Positions 62,453 through 64,000 of a stretch of DNA of 64,000 nucleotides are shown one piece after another. Under the pieces are notes generated by a model. That model saw only the letters and a list, made by a program, of their open reading frames with translations, did not search any database and was not told the DNA's origin. How positions within the stretch are numbered: the stretch's first letter is position 1; each line of letters opens with the position of its first letter. Location of the stretch: assembly GCA_965217685.1 (NCBI GenBank), contig CBDCIZ010000003.1:2666001-2730000 (forward strand). The letters run 5' to 3'. The translations under genes were made by a program, and so were the position numbers. The stretch comes from Aurantimonas sp965217685 (lineage in GTDB: Bacteria > Pseudomonadota > Alphaproteobacteria > Rhizobiales > Rhizobiaceae).

Positions 62453-64000
62453 TGGACAAATTCCTCAAGCGCTTCGAGACGGTCCTCGATCCGTTCGAGG
62501 ACGAGGGCGAGAACCACGAGCATCTCAAGGTCAACCGCACCGGTCATCTCGAACCGCTGCCCGACGAGACCAATCGGTTCATCTGGCACTTCGCCAAACA
62601 GGCGAAGGGACCGCTCCTGGCGCTTCTGGTCATGGGCGGCCTGACGGGCGGCATCGAAGCGGCAATGTACACCGGCGTCGGCTGGCTGATCGACGCCTTG
62701 GCGACATCGACACCGGCAACGCTCATCGCCGACCATTTCTGGCTGATCCTCGGCCTTGCTTTTCTGACCCTCGTCGGCCGGGCCTTCCTGCTCTTTGCCT
62801 CTTCCGTGCTGGAGGAGCAGATCATCTCGCCGAGCTTCTACAATCGCATCCGCTGGCAGAGCTACCGGCGGCTGATGGAGCAGTCCTACACCTTCTTCCA
62901 GAACGACTTCGCCGGGCGGCTTGCCCAGAAGGTCCAGCAGGTCGGCGCGGCGACGGGCGACTTCGTCACGACGGTGCTGCAAACCTTCTGGTCCTTCGTT
63001 ACCTTCATCGTTCTCACCGTGACCATCCTCGGCGCGATCGACTGGCGCATGGCGGTGGTTCTGGCGGTCTGGGCGCTGGGTTATGTGTGGATCATCCGCA
63101 ACCTCCTGCCGCGCATCCGCGAAAACGGCCGGGCGTCGGCGGAGGCGCGCTCGGTGGTTTCAGGCCGCGTCGTCGACAGCTTCACCAACATCCTGTCTGT
63201 CAAGCTGTTCGACACGAGCCGCCGCGAAGACGGGTTCGTCAAGGACGGTTTCAGCTATCTCGTCGAAACCACGCGGCGGACCACACGGGCCCTGACCGAG
63301 GTGCGCACGGCCGTCGCCGTCCTCAACGGCTTCATGATGACCGGCGTCGGCGCCGTGGCGATCCTCGGCTGGCAGACCGGCACGGTCACCTCCGGCGGCG
63401 TGGCGACGGCTCTCGGCCTCGTCCTGCGGCTCAACCAGATGTCCGGCTGGATGATGTTCAACATCAACGGCCTCGTGCGCAATTACGGCACCATCCAGGA
63501 CGCCGTCGCGACGGTGACGCGCATTCCGACGCTGGTCGATGGCGTCGACGCCGTGCCTTTGCAGGCGACGAGCGGCGCTATCGCCTACGAGAACGTCACT
63601 TTCCACTATGGCAAGGGCGGCGGGATCATCGAGAACCTGTCGCTGACCGTCCGCCCCGGCGAAAAGGTCGGGCTCGTGGGTCGCTCCGGCGCCGGAAAGA
63701 CGACACTCGTCAATCTGCTCCTGCGCCTCTACGATCTTGAAGGCGGTCGCATCCTGATCGACGGCCAGGACATCGCGGCGGTCACCCAGGCGTCCTTGCG
63801 CGGCGCGATCGGCGTCGTCACCCAGGACACGTCCCTGCTGCACCGTTCGATCCGCGAGAACATCGCCTATGGCCGGCCGGGCGCGGGCGAAGCGGAGATC
63901 GTCTCGGCCGCCGAATGGGCGAACGCCGAAGGCTTCATACCGAACCTGCGCGATCCGAAGGGGCGCATCGGCTACGACGCCCATGTCGGCGAGCGCGGCA
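62449..64000 (+). CDS. ABC exporter half-transporter, second of the pair (3' end outside window)
   Basis: 517 residues are present, from an ATG at 62449 overlapping the previous stop. Six helices (about 45-335) and the ATPase start: Walker A GRSGAGKT, Q-loop VVTQDTSLLHRSI; the frame leaves the window just before the ABC signature. Same architecture and close sequence to the upstream subunit (shared TFHYGKGG, QDTSLLHRSIREN), so they arose by duplication and probably form a heterodimer. Confidence 0.9.
   Translation, partial: MMDKFLKRFETVLDPFEDEGENHEHLKVNRTGHLEPLPDETNRFIWHFAKQAKGPLLALLVMGGLTGGIEAAMYTGVGWLIDALATSTPATLIADHFWLILGLAFLTLVGRAFLLFASSVLEEQIISPSFYNRIRWQSYRRLMEQSYTFFQNDFAGRLAQKVQQVGAATGDFVTTVLQTFWSFVTFIVLTVTILGAIDWRMAVVLAVWALGYVWIIRNLLPRIRENGRASAEARSVVSGRVVDSFTNILSVKLFDTSRREDGFVKDGFSYLVETTRRTTRALTEVRTAVAVLNGFMMTGVGAVAILGWQTGTVTSGGVATALGLVLRLNQMSGWMMFNINGLVRNYGTIQDAVATVTRIPTLVDGVDAVPLQATSGAIAYENVTFHYGKGGGIIENLSLTVRPGEKVGLVGRSGAGKTTLVNLLLRLYDLEGGRILIDGQDIAAVTQASLRGAIGVVTQDTSLLHRSIRENIAYGRPGAGEAEIVSAAEWANAEGFIPNLRDPKGRIGYDAHVGERG

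Overview
The window is a GC-rich stretch of an alphaproteobacterial chromosome, most probably from the order Hyphomicrobiales (Rhizobiales). The case rests on gene content: a complete PhyR/NepR/EcfG general stress response locus with an HWE kinase, a fused anthranilate synthase TrpE(G) behind a Trp-codon leader peptide, a choline-type choXWV transporter, a bifunctional PutA with a divergent Lrp-type gene, the moxR/DUF58/DUF4159 envelope operon, and an intergenic palindrome of the type common in rhizobia. The genus cannot be fixed from the sequence alone. No rRNA, tRNA, CRISPR array, insertion sequence or prophage was seen.

Region by region. 1-10.7 kb: the end of an efflux adaptor gene, a secreted triple PRC-barrel protein, a lipid kinase, a leftward set of small envelope-stress genes (DUF883 and holin-like), then ecfG-nepR facing phyR and an HWE kinase. 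Three good matches to the EcfG promoter (GGAAC-N16-nGTT) plus one weaker match tie the locus together and mark a small secreted protein as a probable regulon member. Two small envelope proteins follow. 10.7-20.2 kb: a HugZ-like protein, an Mrp/ApbC ATPase, and a peptide ABC transporter operon that contains a HAD phosphatase and a GNAT acetyltransferase. 20.3-28.2 kb: a TetR gene with twin operators facing a small monooxygenase, the choXWV operon, a truncated Lrp-type gene and putA. 28.4-33.3 kb: a ferredoxin reductase, formate-THF ligase and a Tat-exported glucan biosynthesis protein.

33.5-46.6 kb: trpL-trpE(G), a CDF metal exporter, a HigBA toxin-antitoxin pair, a leucine-rich leader peptide followed by leuA, a ThDP enzyme and hydrolase pair, and several housekeeping enzymes. 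46.7-57.1 kb: the leftward moxR-DUF58-DUF4159-membrane protein operon, whose DUF4159 gene carries a one-base frameshift, and the rightward DUF1285, CoA pyrophosphatase and CCA-adding enzyme operon. 57.2-64 kb: a small DUF1059 gene, hemF, an AT-rich patch with two orphan small reading frames, trmL, and a translationally coupled pair of ABC exporters cut by the window end.

The clearest regulatory themes are stress control by EcfG, attenuation of amino acid biosynthesis by leader peptides (Trp clear, Leu likely), and translational coupling through overlapping start and stop codons, often with TTG or GTG starts.
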